A DNA stretch of 64,000 nt from Bradyrhizobium diversitatis (GCF_016031635.1 NZ_JACEGD010000001.1:274315-338314), one strand, 5' to 3'. Shown: positions 25,555 to 35,615, numbered from the stretch's first letter. Notes: generated by a model from the letters alone, not told the origin. Translations and numbers: made by a program.

Positions 25555-25570
25555 TGGCCCAAATCCTGCA
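25555..25570 (+). promoter_or_regulatory. Sigma-54 -24/-12 promoter for fixR-nifA
   Basis: TGGCCCAAATCCTGCA matches TGGCAC-R-N4-TTGC-W with two substitutions, and has GG and GC exactly 10 bases apart. Predicted start near 25581, leaving a leader of about 45 bases to the fixR ATG at 25626. With the activator sites just upstream it reproduces the known fixR-nifA promoter layout. Confidence 0.75.
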
Positions 25571-25625
25571 AAGTTGCTCTCGTTGTCATTGTCTGGCGTC
25601 CGTCCGGACGCGGCGAGGAGTTGAC

Positions 25626-26465
25626 ATGACGCTCGATCTCTTGGATCGCGATGGTGCCCCTTCGGGTACATCGGCACCCGATGTCGCACTGTGTCCGTTT
25701 CACGGCGACAAGTCGCGGGCACAACATGGCGAGCGCAAAACGCTGGTTCTGACTGGCGCGTCCCGCGGCATCGGCCATGCGACGGGAAAGCTGTTCTCGG
25801 AGGCCGGCTGGCGGATCATCACCTGCTCCCGGCAACCGTTCGACGGTGAACGGTGTCCCTGGGATTCAGGGACGGACAATCATGTGCAGGTGGAGTTGAG
25901 CGACCATCGCGCGCTGCCGCGGGCGGTCGCCGGGATCAAGGAGCGGCTCGACGGCGGGCCGCTGCATGCACTGATCAACAATGCCGGTATTTCGCCCAAG
26001 GCGGATGATGGCACCCGGCTGAACTCGTTGACGACGCCGGTCGAGACCTGGATGAGCGTGTTCCACGTCAATCTGCTCGCGCCGGTCCTGTTCGCGCAGG
26101 GCCTCGTCGACGAGTTGAAGCTGGCTGCCGGCGCGATCGTCAATGTCACCTCGATCGTGGGCTCCCGGGTGCATCCGTTTGCCGGCACCGCCTATGCGAC
26201 GTCGAAGGCTGCGCTTGCGTGCCTGACCCGCGAGATGGCGCACGACTATGCGCCGTTCGGAATTCGCGTGAACGCGATCGCGCCCGGTGAGATCAAGACC
26301 GACATCCTGTCGCCGGAGACCGAGGCCCAACTTGCACCGATCATCCCGTTGCATCGCGTGGGTACGCCGGACGAGGTCGCGAAGGTCATCTTCTTTCTGT
26401 GCTCGGACGCGGCCAGCTACGTCACAGGTGCGGAGGTACCAATCAACGGCGGACAGCACGTGTGA
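25626..26465 (+). CDS. fixR: FixR, short-chain dehydrogenase/reductase of the fixR-nifA operon
   Basis: SDR-family protein of 279 residues: nucleotide-binding TGASRGIGHATGKL (about residues 42-55), NNAG, catalytic Ser in NVTSIVGSR, and catalytic Y-x3-K in YATSKAAL. An N-terminal extension of about 35 residues precedes the Rossmann fold. Start ATG 25626 is preceded by GAGGAG. Position directly upstream of nifA, behind a sigma-54 promoter with RegR-like and NifA-like sites, identifies it as fixR. FixR is not essential for fixation in B. diazoefficiens and its substrate is unknown. Confidence 0.88.
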   Translation: MTLDLLDRDGAPSGTSAPDVALCPFHGDKSRAQHGERKTLVLTGASRGIGHATGKLFSEAGWRIITCSRQPFDGERCPWDSGTDNHVQVELSDHRALPRAVAGIKERLDGGPLHALINNAGISPKADDGTRLNSLTTPVETWMSVFHVNLLAPVLFAQGLVDELKLAAGAIVNVTSIVGSRVHPFAGTAYATSKAALACLTREMAHDYAPFGIRVNAIAPGEIKTDILSPETEAQLAPIIPLHRVGTPDEVAKVIFFLCSDAASYVTGAEVPINGGQHV

Positions 26466-26720
26466 TCGGGGAGCGGCAGTCCGTCCGGGAAAAAACTTCG
26501 CGGATTTGCGCTGGATCAATGCGGCGGTTTCGATTCCGAGCGTGTCGCTCTCCCGGAGGGTAAATTTCACGAATTGGATGACAAAGCGTGCAAGTGCGAC
26601 GGAATCTTTTTGCAGCAATGCCGACAAGTTGAGCGCGACTCCCGACACGACATGAATCAGAATAAGACAAATTCCAGAGAACGCGGCCGGGAGGATGTAA
26701 CGAGCAACGGAGATTCCGTC

Positions 26721-27941
<1,221 letters not shown>

Positions 27942-28595
27942 AGCGCCTGCGGTACCACCCAGCGCGAACCGGCCTCGCTGCCGGTCAGTTGCGACAGCGC
28001 CACGAAGCCGACCTCGGCATTCCCCGTCTCGACGAACTGATAGGCCTGGGTGATGGTGGCACCCTCCACCAGCCTCGGCTTCAGGGCGTCGTAAAGGCTC
28101 AGCGACTTCATGGTCTCCACGGCAGCAAGACCGTAGGGCGCGGCGGCCGGATTGCAGATCGAGAGCTTTGCAAAGGTCGCGGCCTTCAGCGTCTCCTCGC
28201 CCGTCACGACGCCCGGCGACTTGCTCCACAGCACGAGCTTGCCGATCGCGTAGGTGAAGCGGCTGCCCGCGACAGCGAGACCCTCCTCGACGAGCTTCTT
28301 CGGCCGTGAATCGTCGGCCGACAGGAACACCTGGAACGGCGCGCCTTGCGTGATCTGGGTATAAAATTGCCCGCTCGCGCCGAAGCTGAGCACCGCCTCG
28401 TGCTCGGTCTTCTGCTTGAAGAGGGCGGCGATCTCCTTGGCGGCATCGGTGAAGTTGGCGGCTACGGCGACGTTGGTCTGCGCGGCCTGCGCCGATGCGC
28501 ATGCGAGCAGCAATCCTGCGGCAATGGTGATCGAGCGAAGCAGCTTCATGGTGAACTCCAGCGGACGGTAATTGCTTCAGCGCAGCCCGATTGCT

Positions 28596-28609
28596 GCAAG
28601 GTGCCGGCC
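28596..28609 (-). promoter_or_regulatory. Candidate sigma-54 promoter for modA
   Basis: On the minus strand GG-N10-GC occurs as GGCCGGCACCTTGC, with a full TTGC at -12 but a weak -24 element (three mismatches including the preceding base). Predicted start near 28584, 35 bp before modA. It is supported mainly by the TGT-N10-ACA site about 150 bp upstream. Confidence 0.4.
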
Positions 28610-28656
28610 GGAAGCATCCCAGCAATCGGCGTGCCGGATATGCGGTCGCAGTCTCT

Positions 28657-28670
28657 GGTGTGCGCCTTGC
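28657..28670 (+). promoter_or_regulatory. Weak candidate sigma-54 promoter for modD
   Basis: GGTGTGCGCCTTGC on the plus strand has correct GG-N10-GC spacing and a perfect TTGC, but mismatches in the -24 block. It would give a leader of about 100 bp before modD. Confidence 0.25.
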
Positions 28671-28728
28671 AGGAATGGCGTCAAAAGAGGGGCTTCCCGC
28701 CTCTCGCAGCGGCGGGACCGATGATCCG

Positions 28729-28744
28729 TGTCGGATTCCCGACA
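28729..28744. promoter_or_regulatory. NifA-type upstream activator site between modA and modD
   Basis: TGT (28729-28731), ten bases, ACA (28742-28744) in the divergent modA-modD spacer. The distance, about 150 bp, to the candidate modA start is typical. It ties molybdate uptake to nitrogen-fixation control. Confidence 0.55.
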
Positions 28745-28784
28745 AGGCCGTCGACAAGCCGACACCAATCAAGGGAAGCACGAC

Positions 28785-29699
28785 ATGGCAACCGCTGCAT
28801 CGCGCGCCGAACTCGAACGCCTGCTGGAGGACGATGTCCCCTATGGCGATCTCACCACCGAGGCGCTCGGGATCGGCGGGGCCATCGGCGTGATGCAGTT
28901 CGCCGCGCGCGCACCGATGGTGCTGGCGCTCGCCGAGGATGTCGCCGCGATCATCGCGCTCGCCGGCTGCGACGTGGAACTGTTCGCCGCATCCGGCGCG
29001 GTGCTGGAGCAGGGCGCCCCGATCCTCCAGGCGCGCGGTCCGGCCGCGGGCCTGTTGCGGAGCTGGAAGGTGGCGCAAACCTTGATCGAGATCTGGTCGG
29101 GCGTGGCCAGCGACACCCGCGCCATCGTCGATGCGGCGAGGGCGGTCGCCCCTCATATCCCGGTCGCCTGCACCCGTAAGAACGTGCCGGGCACCAAGCG
29201 CTTTGCGGTCGCGGCCATCAAGGCGGGCGGCGCCGTGATGCACCGGCTCGGCCTGTCCGAAACCGTGCTGGTGTTTCCAGAGCACCGCGTCTTTCTCGGC
29301 GACCTGCCGCTGTTTCAAGCCGTCGAGCGATTGCGCCGGGCGGCGCCGGAGAAGAAGCTCGTGATCGAGGTGAAGACCGCCGATGCCGCACTAGCCGCGG
29401 CGGTCGCCGGTTTCGACGTGATTCAAGCCGAGAAGTTCTCGCCAGCCGAGATAGCTGCATTGGTCAAGCGCATGGCATCGATGGCCTATACGCGCGCTCG
29501 TCCGCTCATCGCCGCCGCCGGTGGCGTCAATGCGGCAAATGCCGCGGCCTATGCGGAAGCTGGCGCCGATGTCCTGGTCACGTCCTCGCCCTATCTGGCG
29601 AAGCCGAGAGACGTGCAGGTGGAGATTGCGTCAGCCGACGACGGCACACGTGCGCGGCTTATTCTCAGGAAGGATGCAGCCGTTCCGGCATCGACGTAG
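28785..29699 (+). CDS. modD: ModD, quinolinate phosphoribosyltransferase-like protein of molybdate loci
   Basis: Protein of 304 residues with the nicotinate/quinolinate phosphoribosyltransferase fold: DDVPYGDLTTEALG at the N-terminus, TRKNVPGTKRFAVAAIKAGG in the barrel, and AAAGGVNAANAAAYAEAGAD near the end. ModD proteins sit in molybdenum transport and alternative-nitrogenase loci, and their reaction is unproven. ATG 28785 follows AAGGGAAG. It diverges from the truncated modA and appears intact. With modBC gone it may be an orphan of the former locus. Confidence 0.85.
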   Translation: MATAASRAELERLLEDDVPYGDLTTEALGIGGAIGVMQFAARAPMVLALAEDVAAIIALAGCDVELFAASGAVLEQGAPILQARGPAAGLLRSWKVAQTLIEIWSGVASDTRAIVDAARAVAPHIPVACTRKNVPGTKRFAVAAIKAGGAVMHRLGLSETVLVFPEHRVFLGDLPLFQAVERLRRAAPEKKLVIEVKTADAALAAAVAGFDVIQAEKFSPAEIAALVKRMASMAYTRARPLIAAAGGVNAANAAAYAEAGADVLVTSSPYLAKPRDVQVEIASADDGTRARLILRKDAAVPAST

Positions 29700-29729
29700 C
29701 AGGAGCCACCTCTCTCCGAGTCGCCACCG

Positions 29730-30641
29730 CTATTTGGACAGGCTCCTGGTTTCGGGTTGGCCTCCTCCGAGGAGCAGAACGAGCCCGGCAGTGACAATCG
29801 CGATGCCGATCCACTCGATGGTTGTTGGAATCTCCGAAAGTATCGGAATCGCCAACAGCGTCGCACTTGCCGGTACCGCCGCAGCCAGACCGGCCGAGGG
29901 CGTCGGCCCGAGTATCCTCGCGGAAATCGAGAACAGGATGACCGCCAAAAAACCGGGCCCCAGGCCCTGGAAGGCAGCCTGAAGCAGTACCGTCGACCAC
30001 GGCGCATCGTGGATGGTGGAGGGAAGAAAGAGAAACCAGACCGGCAGGAAAAGCAGCGCGTTCGGCACACTGACCAAAACCAGCGCCTGACGCGCCTCGA
30101 CCTGCCAGTGCCTCACGCCCATGAAGTAGATCGAGAGCACAGCTGACGCCGCGAGGAAGAACGCAATGGCCGATGCCACACTATTGCCGCCGGCGCGCAT
30201 GCCCGGAACGCCGATGAGCACAGCGCCGACGAGCAGGACGAGAACTGCAATGAGTTGCCGCAATGACGGCATGCGCCGTACGAAAAGCAAACCCAGCAGA
30301 ATGGTGAAGATCGGCAACGAACCGTTGGCGAATGCTCCCCCGTATGCTGCCGACGAACCCTTCAACCCGAAGTACATCAAGATATTGTACAGCGCGCCGG
30401 GGCCAAAAATCGACATCGACAGGATTGCGTGCAGCGGCAGGTGGCGCGGCCACCAGGCCTTGGCGAACGGAAGAACCAGGGCGCCGGAGACCATGAACCG
30501 GAGCGCCGTCAAATCGAAGGGTGTCAGGCCGGATTGCATGCCGGCCCTCGAGAAGACGAGAAAGCCAGACCAGATGCAGAATACACCGGCTGCGCTCAGG
30601 AGTCCGAGAATCCGCTCGTTCGTTTGGGCTGCTGGAGTCAA
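29730..30641 (-). CDS. EamA/DMT-family transporter
   Basis: Drug/metabolite transporter of 303 residues with about ten hydrophobic segments in two EamA repeats. The first begins LLSAAGVFCIWSGFLVFSRAG and the second begins VASAIAFFLAASAVLSIYFMG. The start codon is TTG at 30641. The 3' end is 30 bp from the modD stop, convergent. The preceding 30642-31084 gap (443 bp) holds no gene I can support; a GGAAC at about 30897 is followed by CGTC 18 bases later, too weak to call a promoter. Substrate unknown; amino acids or metabolites are typical. Confidence 0.82.
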   Translation of the reverse strand: MTPAAQTNERILGLLSAAGVFCIWSGFLVFSRAGMQSGLTPFDLTALRFMVSGALVLPFAKAWWPRHLPLHAILSMSIFGPGALYNILMYFGLKGSSAAYGGAFANGSLPIFTILLGLLFVRRMPSLRQLIAVLVLLVGAVLIGVPGMRAGGNSVASAIAFFLAASAVLSIYFMGVRHWQVEARQALVLVSVPNALLFLPVWFLFLPSTIHDAPWSTVLLQAAFQGLGPGFLAVILFSISARILGPTPSAGLAAAVPASATLLAIPILSEIPTTIEWIGIAIVTAGLVLLLGGGQPETRSLSK

Positions 30642-31084
30642 GCCGGTGTCCGATTGCTTGAGATATCTTCACGCACCTAAAGCACCTGTGAGTTTCAAAT
30701 GCTCTCCGCAACATGGTTCTCAAAGGTGACGCCATGGTGAGCGGCCATTCGCGAGAATTAGAACGGTGCGTTGAACTCTAATCGGGGCGAGCCGCGAAAG
30801 GCGAGGAATTTGCGCCTCGATAAAGAGGTCAGCGGCCTGGTTTTCCGCGCCCTGGCACGAGATTGTGTGCGGGCGATGAAGCAAGCCAGTGGTCGGAACC
30901 AACCTCTGTAAATGGACCGTCCAGCTACTTCGCCCTCGCATTCGTGTGGCTGCTGCTCGCGGAAATCCCGACGGTTGCCGGCTTCGGCTTTCCGCATGAC
31001 GGATGTCGGCGGGCCGGACACGCTCCAAAGCCAGGAACACTTCCGGCGCCGCCCCGTTAGCGCAGCAAACGCCGGGAGTTGTCC

Positions 31085-31942
31085 ATGACCGACTATCCAA
31101 AGCCGCCTTATCCTGCGCAGCAGCAACCGATGCCCGGCTCGACGCGAGCAATGCAGCCCCGGCCGGATCATGGCGAGGAGAGTTACAAAGGCGCCGGGCG
31201 GCTTGCGGGAAAGAAAGCCATCATCACGGGCGGAGACAGCGGCATCGGCCACGCGGTGGCGATCGCCTATGCGCGTGAAGGCGCCGATATCGTCATATCC
31301 TACCTGAACGAGGACGAGGATGCCGCGGAGGTGAAGGCGCTGGTGGAGCGGGAGGGACGCAAGGTCGTCCTCATCCCCGGCGATATCAGCGATCCCGAGC
31401 ACTGCCGCGCCATCGTGCGTCGCACCGTCGAGGAGCTCGGCGGCATCGACATCCTCGTCAACAACGCGGCGCATCAGGCCACGTTCAAGGACATCGGGGA
31501 CATCAGCGACGAGGAATGGCAGCGCACGTTCGAGACCAACATCCACGCCATGTTCTATCTGGCCAAGGCCGCGGTCCCCCACATGCGGCCGGGAGCCGCG
31601 ATCATCAACACGGCCTCGGTGAACTCCGACATGCCGAACCCGAGCCTGCTGGCTTACGCCACGACCAAGGGAGCCATCCAGAATTTCACGGGTGGGCTAG
31701 CGCAGATGCTCGCCGAGAAAGGCATTCGGGTCAACGCGGTGGCCCCGGGTCCGATCTGGACTCCGCTCATCCCCTCGACCATGTCGGAGGAAAGGGTCGA
31801 GAACTTCGGCAAGCAGGTCCCGATGCAGCGCGCCGGCCAGCCGGCGGAGCTCGCAACCGCCTATGTCATGCTGGCCGATCCACTCTCGAGCTACACCTCT
31901 GGGGCGACGCTGGCCGTCACCGGTGGCAAGCCGTTCATCTGA
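31085..31942 (+). CDS. Short-chain dehydrogenase/reductase of the general-stress (YhdF/YghA-like) group
   Basis: SDR oxidoreductase of 285 residues. A roughly 35-residue proline-rich N-terminal extension (YPKPPYPAQQQPMPG) precedes the Rossmann motif GGDSGIGHAVAIAYAREGAD. NNAA, NTASVNS and YATTKGA supply the NNAG-like, Ser and Y-x3-K elements. Length and the PPYPxQ extension are typical of a stress-linked SDR group. ATG 31085 is preceded by GGGAG. It converges on a DUF892 gene across a strong hairpin. Substrate unknown. Confidence 0.85.
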   Translation: MTDYPKPPYPAQQQPMPGSTRAMQPRPDHGEESYKGAGRLAGKKAIITGGDSGIGHAVAIAYAREGADIVISYLNEDEDAAEVKALVEREGRKVVLIPGDISDPEHCRAIVRRTVEELGGIDILVNNAAHQATFKDIGDISDEEWQRTFETNIHAMFYLAKAAVPHMRPGAAIINTASVNSDMPNPSLLAYATTKGAIQNFTGGLAQMLAEKGIRVNAVAPGPIWTPLIPSTMSEERVENFGKQVPMQRAGQPAELATAYVMLADPLSSYTSGATLAVTGGKPFI

Positions 31943-31985
31943 TCGGACGTGTCCGCTAGCGGTGGAGATGAGCGGCGGCGGAAGG

Positions 31986-32014
31986 AGGATGGCGGCGGCC
32001 GCCGCCGCCATCCT
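31986..32014. terminator. Bidirectional hairpin terminator
   Basis: AGGATGGCGGCG pairs with CGCCGCCATCCT around a five-base loop, followed by TTT, between the convergent SDR and DUF892 genes. Confidence 0.6.
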
Positions 32015-32033
32015 TTCGAACAATCGGCCTCGA

Positions 32034-32549
32034 TCACGCGGCGTTCGACGCCTTGGCGTTGACGCCCTTGCGAAGGGCCACCGTGTTCAGCTTGGTGTTG
32101 GCGGCCTTCTCTTCGTTCAAATTGGTCGTGAGGAAGCGCACGATGTCGTCGTGGCCGAGCTCTTCGGCCCACGCGATCAGCGTGCCGTAGCGGCACATTT
32201 CGTAGTGCTCCACGGCCTGTGCGTTCGCGACGATCGCGGCGTCGAGCACGGACTTGTCCTCGATCTCCCCGGCGGTCTCGTCGGCTTCCTTGATGAGGCC
32301 GTCGATGGCCGGACAATGAGTGCCGCTCGGCTCCTTGCCGAGTTTCGCGAACACCTTGTCGAGGCGTTCGACCTGCTTGTTGGTCTCTTCCAGGTGGGCT
32401 TTCAGCCCGGTGACGAGGTCCCTGTTGGTCGCCTTGTCGATCATCTTCGGCAGCGCCTTCAGGATCTGCTGTTCCGCGTAATAGATGTCCTGGAGCCCGT
32501 GCAGCAGCAGGTCTTCCATCGATTTGATGTCCTTGGTGAAGAATCCCAT
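32034..32549 (-). CDS. DUF892 (YciE/YciF) ferritin-like stress protein
   Basis: Ferritin-like four-helix protein of 171 residues, DUF892 family (YciF type). It begins MGFFTKDIKSMEDLLLHGLQDIYYAEQQILKALP and carries the helix-borne E-x2-x-x-H type ligands (QAVEHYEMCRYG, WAEELGHDD). Family members are induced by osmotic, oxidative or general stress. A good EcfG-type promoter lies 34-58 bp upstream on the same strand. AAAGGAGA precedes the ATG. Confidence 0.88.
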   Translation of the reverse strand: MGFFTKDIKSMEDLLLHGLQDIYYAEQQILKALPKMIDKATNRDLVTGLKAHLEETNKQVERLDKVFAKLGKEPSGTHCPAIDGLIKEADETAGEIEDKSVLDAAIVANAQAVEHYEMCRYGTLIAWAEELGHDDIVRFLTTNLNEEKAANTKLNTVALRKGVNAKASNAA

Positions 32550-32580
32550 AAAGACGTCTCCTTTTCACAATGATGGCAGT

Positions 32581-32607
32581 GGAACGCCGTGGGGCCGTGG
32601 CTGTTCC
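32581..32607. promoter_or_regulatory. Back-to-back EcfG-type promoters (GGAAC-N16-CGTT)
   Basis: On the minus strand GGAAC (32607-32603), 16 bases, CGTT (32586-32583) matches the alphaproteobacterial general-stress sigma EcfG consensus and would drive the DUF892 gene. On the plus strand the same 27 bp read GGAAC (32581-32585), 16 bases, TGTT (32602-32605), one mismatch, pointing to the small gene at 32636. One near-palindrome can thus serve both directions. Confidence 0.65.
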
Positions 32608-32635
32608 ATTGCCGTGGGTAGATCGGGAGAGCCGA

Positions 32636-32830
32636 ATGAACGACGGACAGGATCATCTTGCAGGCCTGCTCGGACGCGCGGCGATGGACGTGTGGGGCGA
32701 CATGCCCCGCGACATCCAGGAAGCGCTGTTCGAGACCGCCATGAAGGGACGCCCGACGGAGCGTGAGGAGCTGGCGCGATTGCTGCACGAGCGGCATCCG
32801 CGCACGCTGCATCCGGCCCGGCCAGGCTGA
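32636..32830 (+). CDS. Small conserved-looking protein, 64 residues
   Basis: Unrecognised. Product MNDGQDHLAGLLGRAAMDVW ... continuing GDMPRDIQEALFETAMKG and ending in a basic HERHPRTLHPARPG tail; acidic and helical at first, positively charged at the end. GGGAGA stands before ATG 32636 and the plus-strand EcfG-like element is 31-55 bp upstream, so it is probably a stress-induced cytoplasmic protein. It diverges from the DUF892 gene. Confidence 0.55.
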   Translation: MNDGQDHLAGLLGRAAMDVWGDMPRDIQEALFETAMKGRPTEREELARLLHERHPRTLHPARPG

Positions 32831-32962
32831 TGCAGCGGGCCAGGAACGATCGTGCGAGTTCCTGATTGGTGAATCGGGTAGCGCGTCACACGGCTCGGAT
32901 GAGGACCGCGCGAGGCGCACCGCCCGACCCTGTCAATCCGTGAGTCGACCGACGTGACTGAG

Positions 32963-33133
32963 ATGAATATCGGAAAATGGTACGACCCGATTTCGGAGCG
33001 GTGGATCGTGCCTCGCCAAACCCGCGCCATCGCCGCCTTCGATCGGTCGAGCGCGGAGGTGCCGCAGACTGGCAAGAGAGAACAGACGCAGCGAATCTGG
33101 GACCTGCTGGTCGATTGCTGCGCACGCGGATGA
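32963..33133 (+). CDS. Possible small protein, 56 residues
   Basis: Short open frame MNIGKWYDPISERWIVPRQT ... ending IWDLLVDCCARG. The composition (W, Y, and a CC pair near the C-terminus) is protein-like rather than a random GC-rich frame. GTG 32954 is an alternative start. No good ribosome site is seen and the family is unknown. It precedes the molybdopterin oxidoreductase by 157 bp. Confidence 0.35.
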   Translation: MNIGKWYDPISERWIVPRQTRAIAAFDRSSAEVPQTGKREQTQRIWDLLVDCCARG

Positions 33134-33290
33134 TGCTCGTCCTTGCCATGACGCTCGGGACGTCCGACGACCCCTGAGGCTGACTTTGCGCGGGGCAGGT
33201 CAGCGTTCACGTCAACCCTGATCTCGACGACGTCCCGATCGGATCGGTATATTACCGCTCCATTGTCGACGCCGCCGGAACAAGGATCAG

Positions 33291-35615
33291 ATGATGGACG
33301 ATACGATTGGCTTCCCCGACCCGGGTCTCGACCTGTCGGGCGGCTTCAAGCCGCACACCTCGCATTGGGGCGTGTTCTCCGCGCGCCAGGGCGCGGCCGG
33401 CCTCGAGGTCAGGGCCTATGCGGGCGATCCCGATCCGAACGGCATCATTGACAATTTTCCCGGCGCGCTCCGCCACCAGGCGCGCATTGCCCAGCCGGCG
33501 ATCCGCCGCGGCTGGCTGGAGCGCGGGCCGGGCCCCGACGATCGCCGCGGCCGCGACGAGTTCGTCTCCGTCAGCTGGGAGAAGGCGCTTGATCTCCTGG
33601 GGGACGAACTCGCACGCATCCGCGACACGCGCGGGCCGGGCGCCGTGTTCGGCGGCTCCTATGGCTGGTCGAGCGCCGGCCGCTTTCATCACGCCCAGAG
33701 CCAGGTGCATCGCTTCCTCAACATCGCGATGGGCGGCTATGTGCGCTCGGTCAATTCCTATTCCTCCGGAGCGTCCTCGGTGCTGCTGCCGCAGATCCTG
33801 GCGGGCTACGAGGATATCACCAAGCGCAACGTCACCTGGGAGCAGATCGCGGCCGAGAGCGAGATCGTGCTGGCGTTCGGCGGTATGGCGCTGAAGAACT
33901 CCATGGTGGCCGGCGGCTCGATCAGCAAGCATGTCGAGCGCGGAACCATGGCGGCGGCGCGGGCGCGCGGCTGCGAGTTCGTCCTGGTCAGCCCGCTGCG
34001 CGACGATCTGCCGGTCGAGGCCGGCGCCGAATGGATGAGTTGCGTGCCCGGCACCGACACCGCCTTGATGCTCGGCATCGTCCATACCCTGGTCAGTGAG
34101 AACCTGCACGACCAGGCCTTCCTCGATCGCTACACCGAGGGCTGGCCGGTCTTCCTGCGCTATCTCACCGGCGAGAGCGATGGGCAAGCAAAGCATGCCG
34201 AGTGGGCCGCCGCAATCTGCGGCGTCGAGGCGGATACGATCCGCAAGCTGGCGCGGCGCCTTGCCGGACGGCGCGCGCTCATCACCATCTCCCATTCGCT
34301 TCAGCGCGCCGAGCATGGCGAGCAGCCGGTGTGGATGGGCATGGTGCTGGCGGCAGCCCTCGGCCAGATCGGCCTTCCCGGCGGCGGCTACGCCTATTCG
34401 CTGGGTGCGATCGGCTACTACGGCCGCCGTGTCAACGACGTGCCGGGGCCGACGCTGGGGCAGGGTCGTAACGGTGTTGCCGATTTCATCCCGGTGGCGC
34501 GCATCGCCGACATGCTGCTCAATCCCGGCAGCACCTATCGCTACAACGGCGAGACGCGCACCTATCCGGACATTCGTCTGGTCTACTGGGCGGGCGGCAA
34601 TCCCTTCCATCACCATCAGGACATCAACCGCTTGCGCAAGGCATTCGCGCAAGTGGACACATTCGTCGTGCACGAGCTCGCATGGACCGCCACAGCCCGT
34701 CACGCCGACATCGTGCTGCCCTCGACGATGACGCTGGAGCGCGAGGACATCGGCTATTCCAGCAACGATCCCCTGATGGTCGCGATGCACCGGATCGCCG
34801 AGCCGTTTGGGCTCGCGCGCGACGACTACGAGATCTTTGCCGATCTCGCCGAACGTCTCGGGGCGCGCGAACCCTTCACCGAAGGGCGTACGTCGCGGCA
34901 GTGGCTAAAACATCTCTACGAGCCGACTCGCGCATCGCTGGCCAAGCGCGGCCTCGAAGCTCCTGATTTCGACGCGTTCTGGGCGCGCGGCAGCCTGGTC
35001 GTGCCCCAGCAGCCCGATGACGGTGGCCGGCTGCGCCGCTTCCGCGACGATCCGGTCAATCACGCCCTGCCGACGCCGAGCGGGCGGATCGAGATCTTCT
35101 CGGCCAAGATCGCAGGTCATGGCGATGCGGATTGTCCCGGCCATCCGGTCTGGCTCGACAAGACCGATACGCCCAAGCCCGGGGCGCCGTGCTTCCTCGT
35201 CGCCAACCAGCCGGCGACGCGTCTGCACAGCCAGCTCGATTTCGGCGGACATTCGCTTGCCGCAAAGCATCGCGGCCGCGAGGTCGCGCGCATGAACCCG
35301 GTGGATGCGGACGCGCGTGGCATCAAGGACGGCGACATCATTCGCCTGTTCAACGAGCGCGGCGCATGCCTTGCTGCCGTTCACGTCACCGACGGTATCG
35401 CGCCCGGCGTGGTCCAGCTTCCGACCGGCGCCTGGTACGATCCGATGGATCCCGAAGACGAGGCGCCGCTCTGCGTCCACGGCAATCCAAACGTACTCAC
35501 CCGCGACATCGGCACCTCCGCCCTGGCGCAAGGTTGCACCGGTCAGTTGACGACCGTCGAGGTGGAGAAGTTCACCGGCAATCTGCCGCCGATCCGGGCG
35601 TTCGATCCGGTGTAG
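33291..35615 (+). CDS. Molybdopterin-dependent oxidoreductase, DMSO/TMAO/biotin-sulfoxide reductase type
   Basis: Bis-MGD molybdoenzyme of 774 residues. The segment YGWSSAGRFHHAQSQVHRFLN has the serine Mo-ligand pattern of the DMSO reductase/BisC/TorZ group. Other cofactor contacts are GGMALKNSMVAGG, YWAGGNPFHHHQD, and the C-terminal binding domain FLVANQPATRLHSQLD and LPTGAWYDP. There is no Tat signal and no N-terminal Fe-S cysteine motif, so it is likely cytoplasmic and BisC-like, reducing S- or N-oxides. It stands alone without a partner cytochrome. ATG ATG at 33291/33294. Confidence 0.87.
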   Translation: MMDDTIGFPDPGLDLSGGFKPHTSHWGVFSARQGAAGLEVRAYAGDPDPNGIIDNFPGALRHQARIAQPAIRRGWLERGPGPDDRRGRDEFVSVSWEKALDLLGDELARIRDTRGPGAVFGGSYGWSSAGRFHHAQSQVHRFLNIAMGGYVRSVNSYSSGASSVLLPQILAGYEDITKRNVTWEQIAAESEIVLAFGGMALKNSMVAGGSISKHVERGTMAAARARGCEFVLVSPLRDDLPVEAGAEWMSCVPGTDTALMLGIVHTLVSENLHDQAFLDRYTEGWPVFLRYLTGESDGQAKHAEWAAAICGVEADTIRKLARRLAGRRALITISHSLQRAEHGEQPVWMGMVLAAALGQIGLPGGGYAYSLGAIGYYGRRVNDVPGPTLGQGRNGVADFIPVARIADMLLNPGSTYRYNGETRTYPDIRLVYWAGGNPFHHHQDINRLRKAFAQVDTFVVHELAWTATARHADIVLPSTMTLEREDIGYSSNDPLMVAMHRIAEPFGLARDDYEIFADLAERLGAREPFTEGRTSRQWLKHLYEPTRASLAKRGLEAPDFDAFWARGSLVVPQQPDDGGRLRRFRDDPVNHALPTPSGRIEIFSAKIAGHGDADCPGHPVWLDKTDTPKPGAPCFLVANQPATRLHSQLDFGGHSLAAKHRGREVARMNPVDADARGIKDGDIIRLFNERGACLAAVHVTDGIAPGVVQLPTGAWYDPMDPEDEAPLCVHGNPNVLTRDIGTSALAQGCTGQLTTVEVEKFTGNLPPIRAFDPV

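Noticed and set aside
30896..30925. GGAAC...CGTC considered as an EcfG promoter for the stress SDR
   Set aside because: Spacing is 18 bp and the -10 has a mismatch; too weak compared with the element at 32581-32607.
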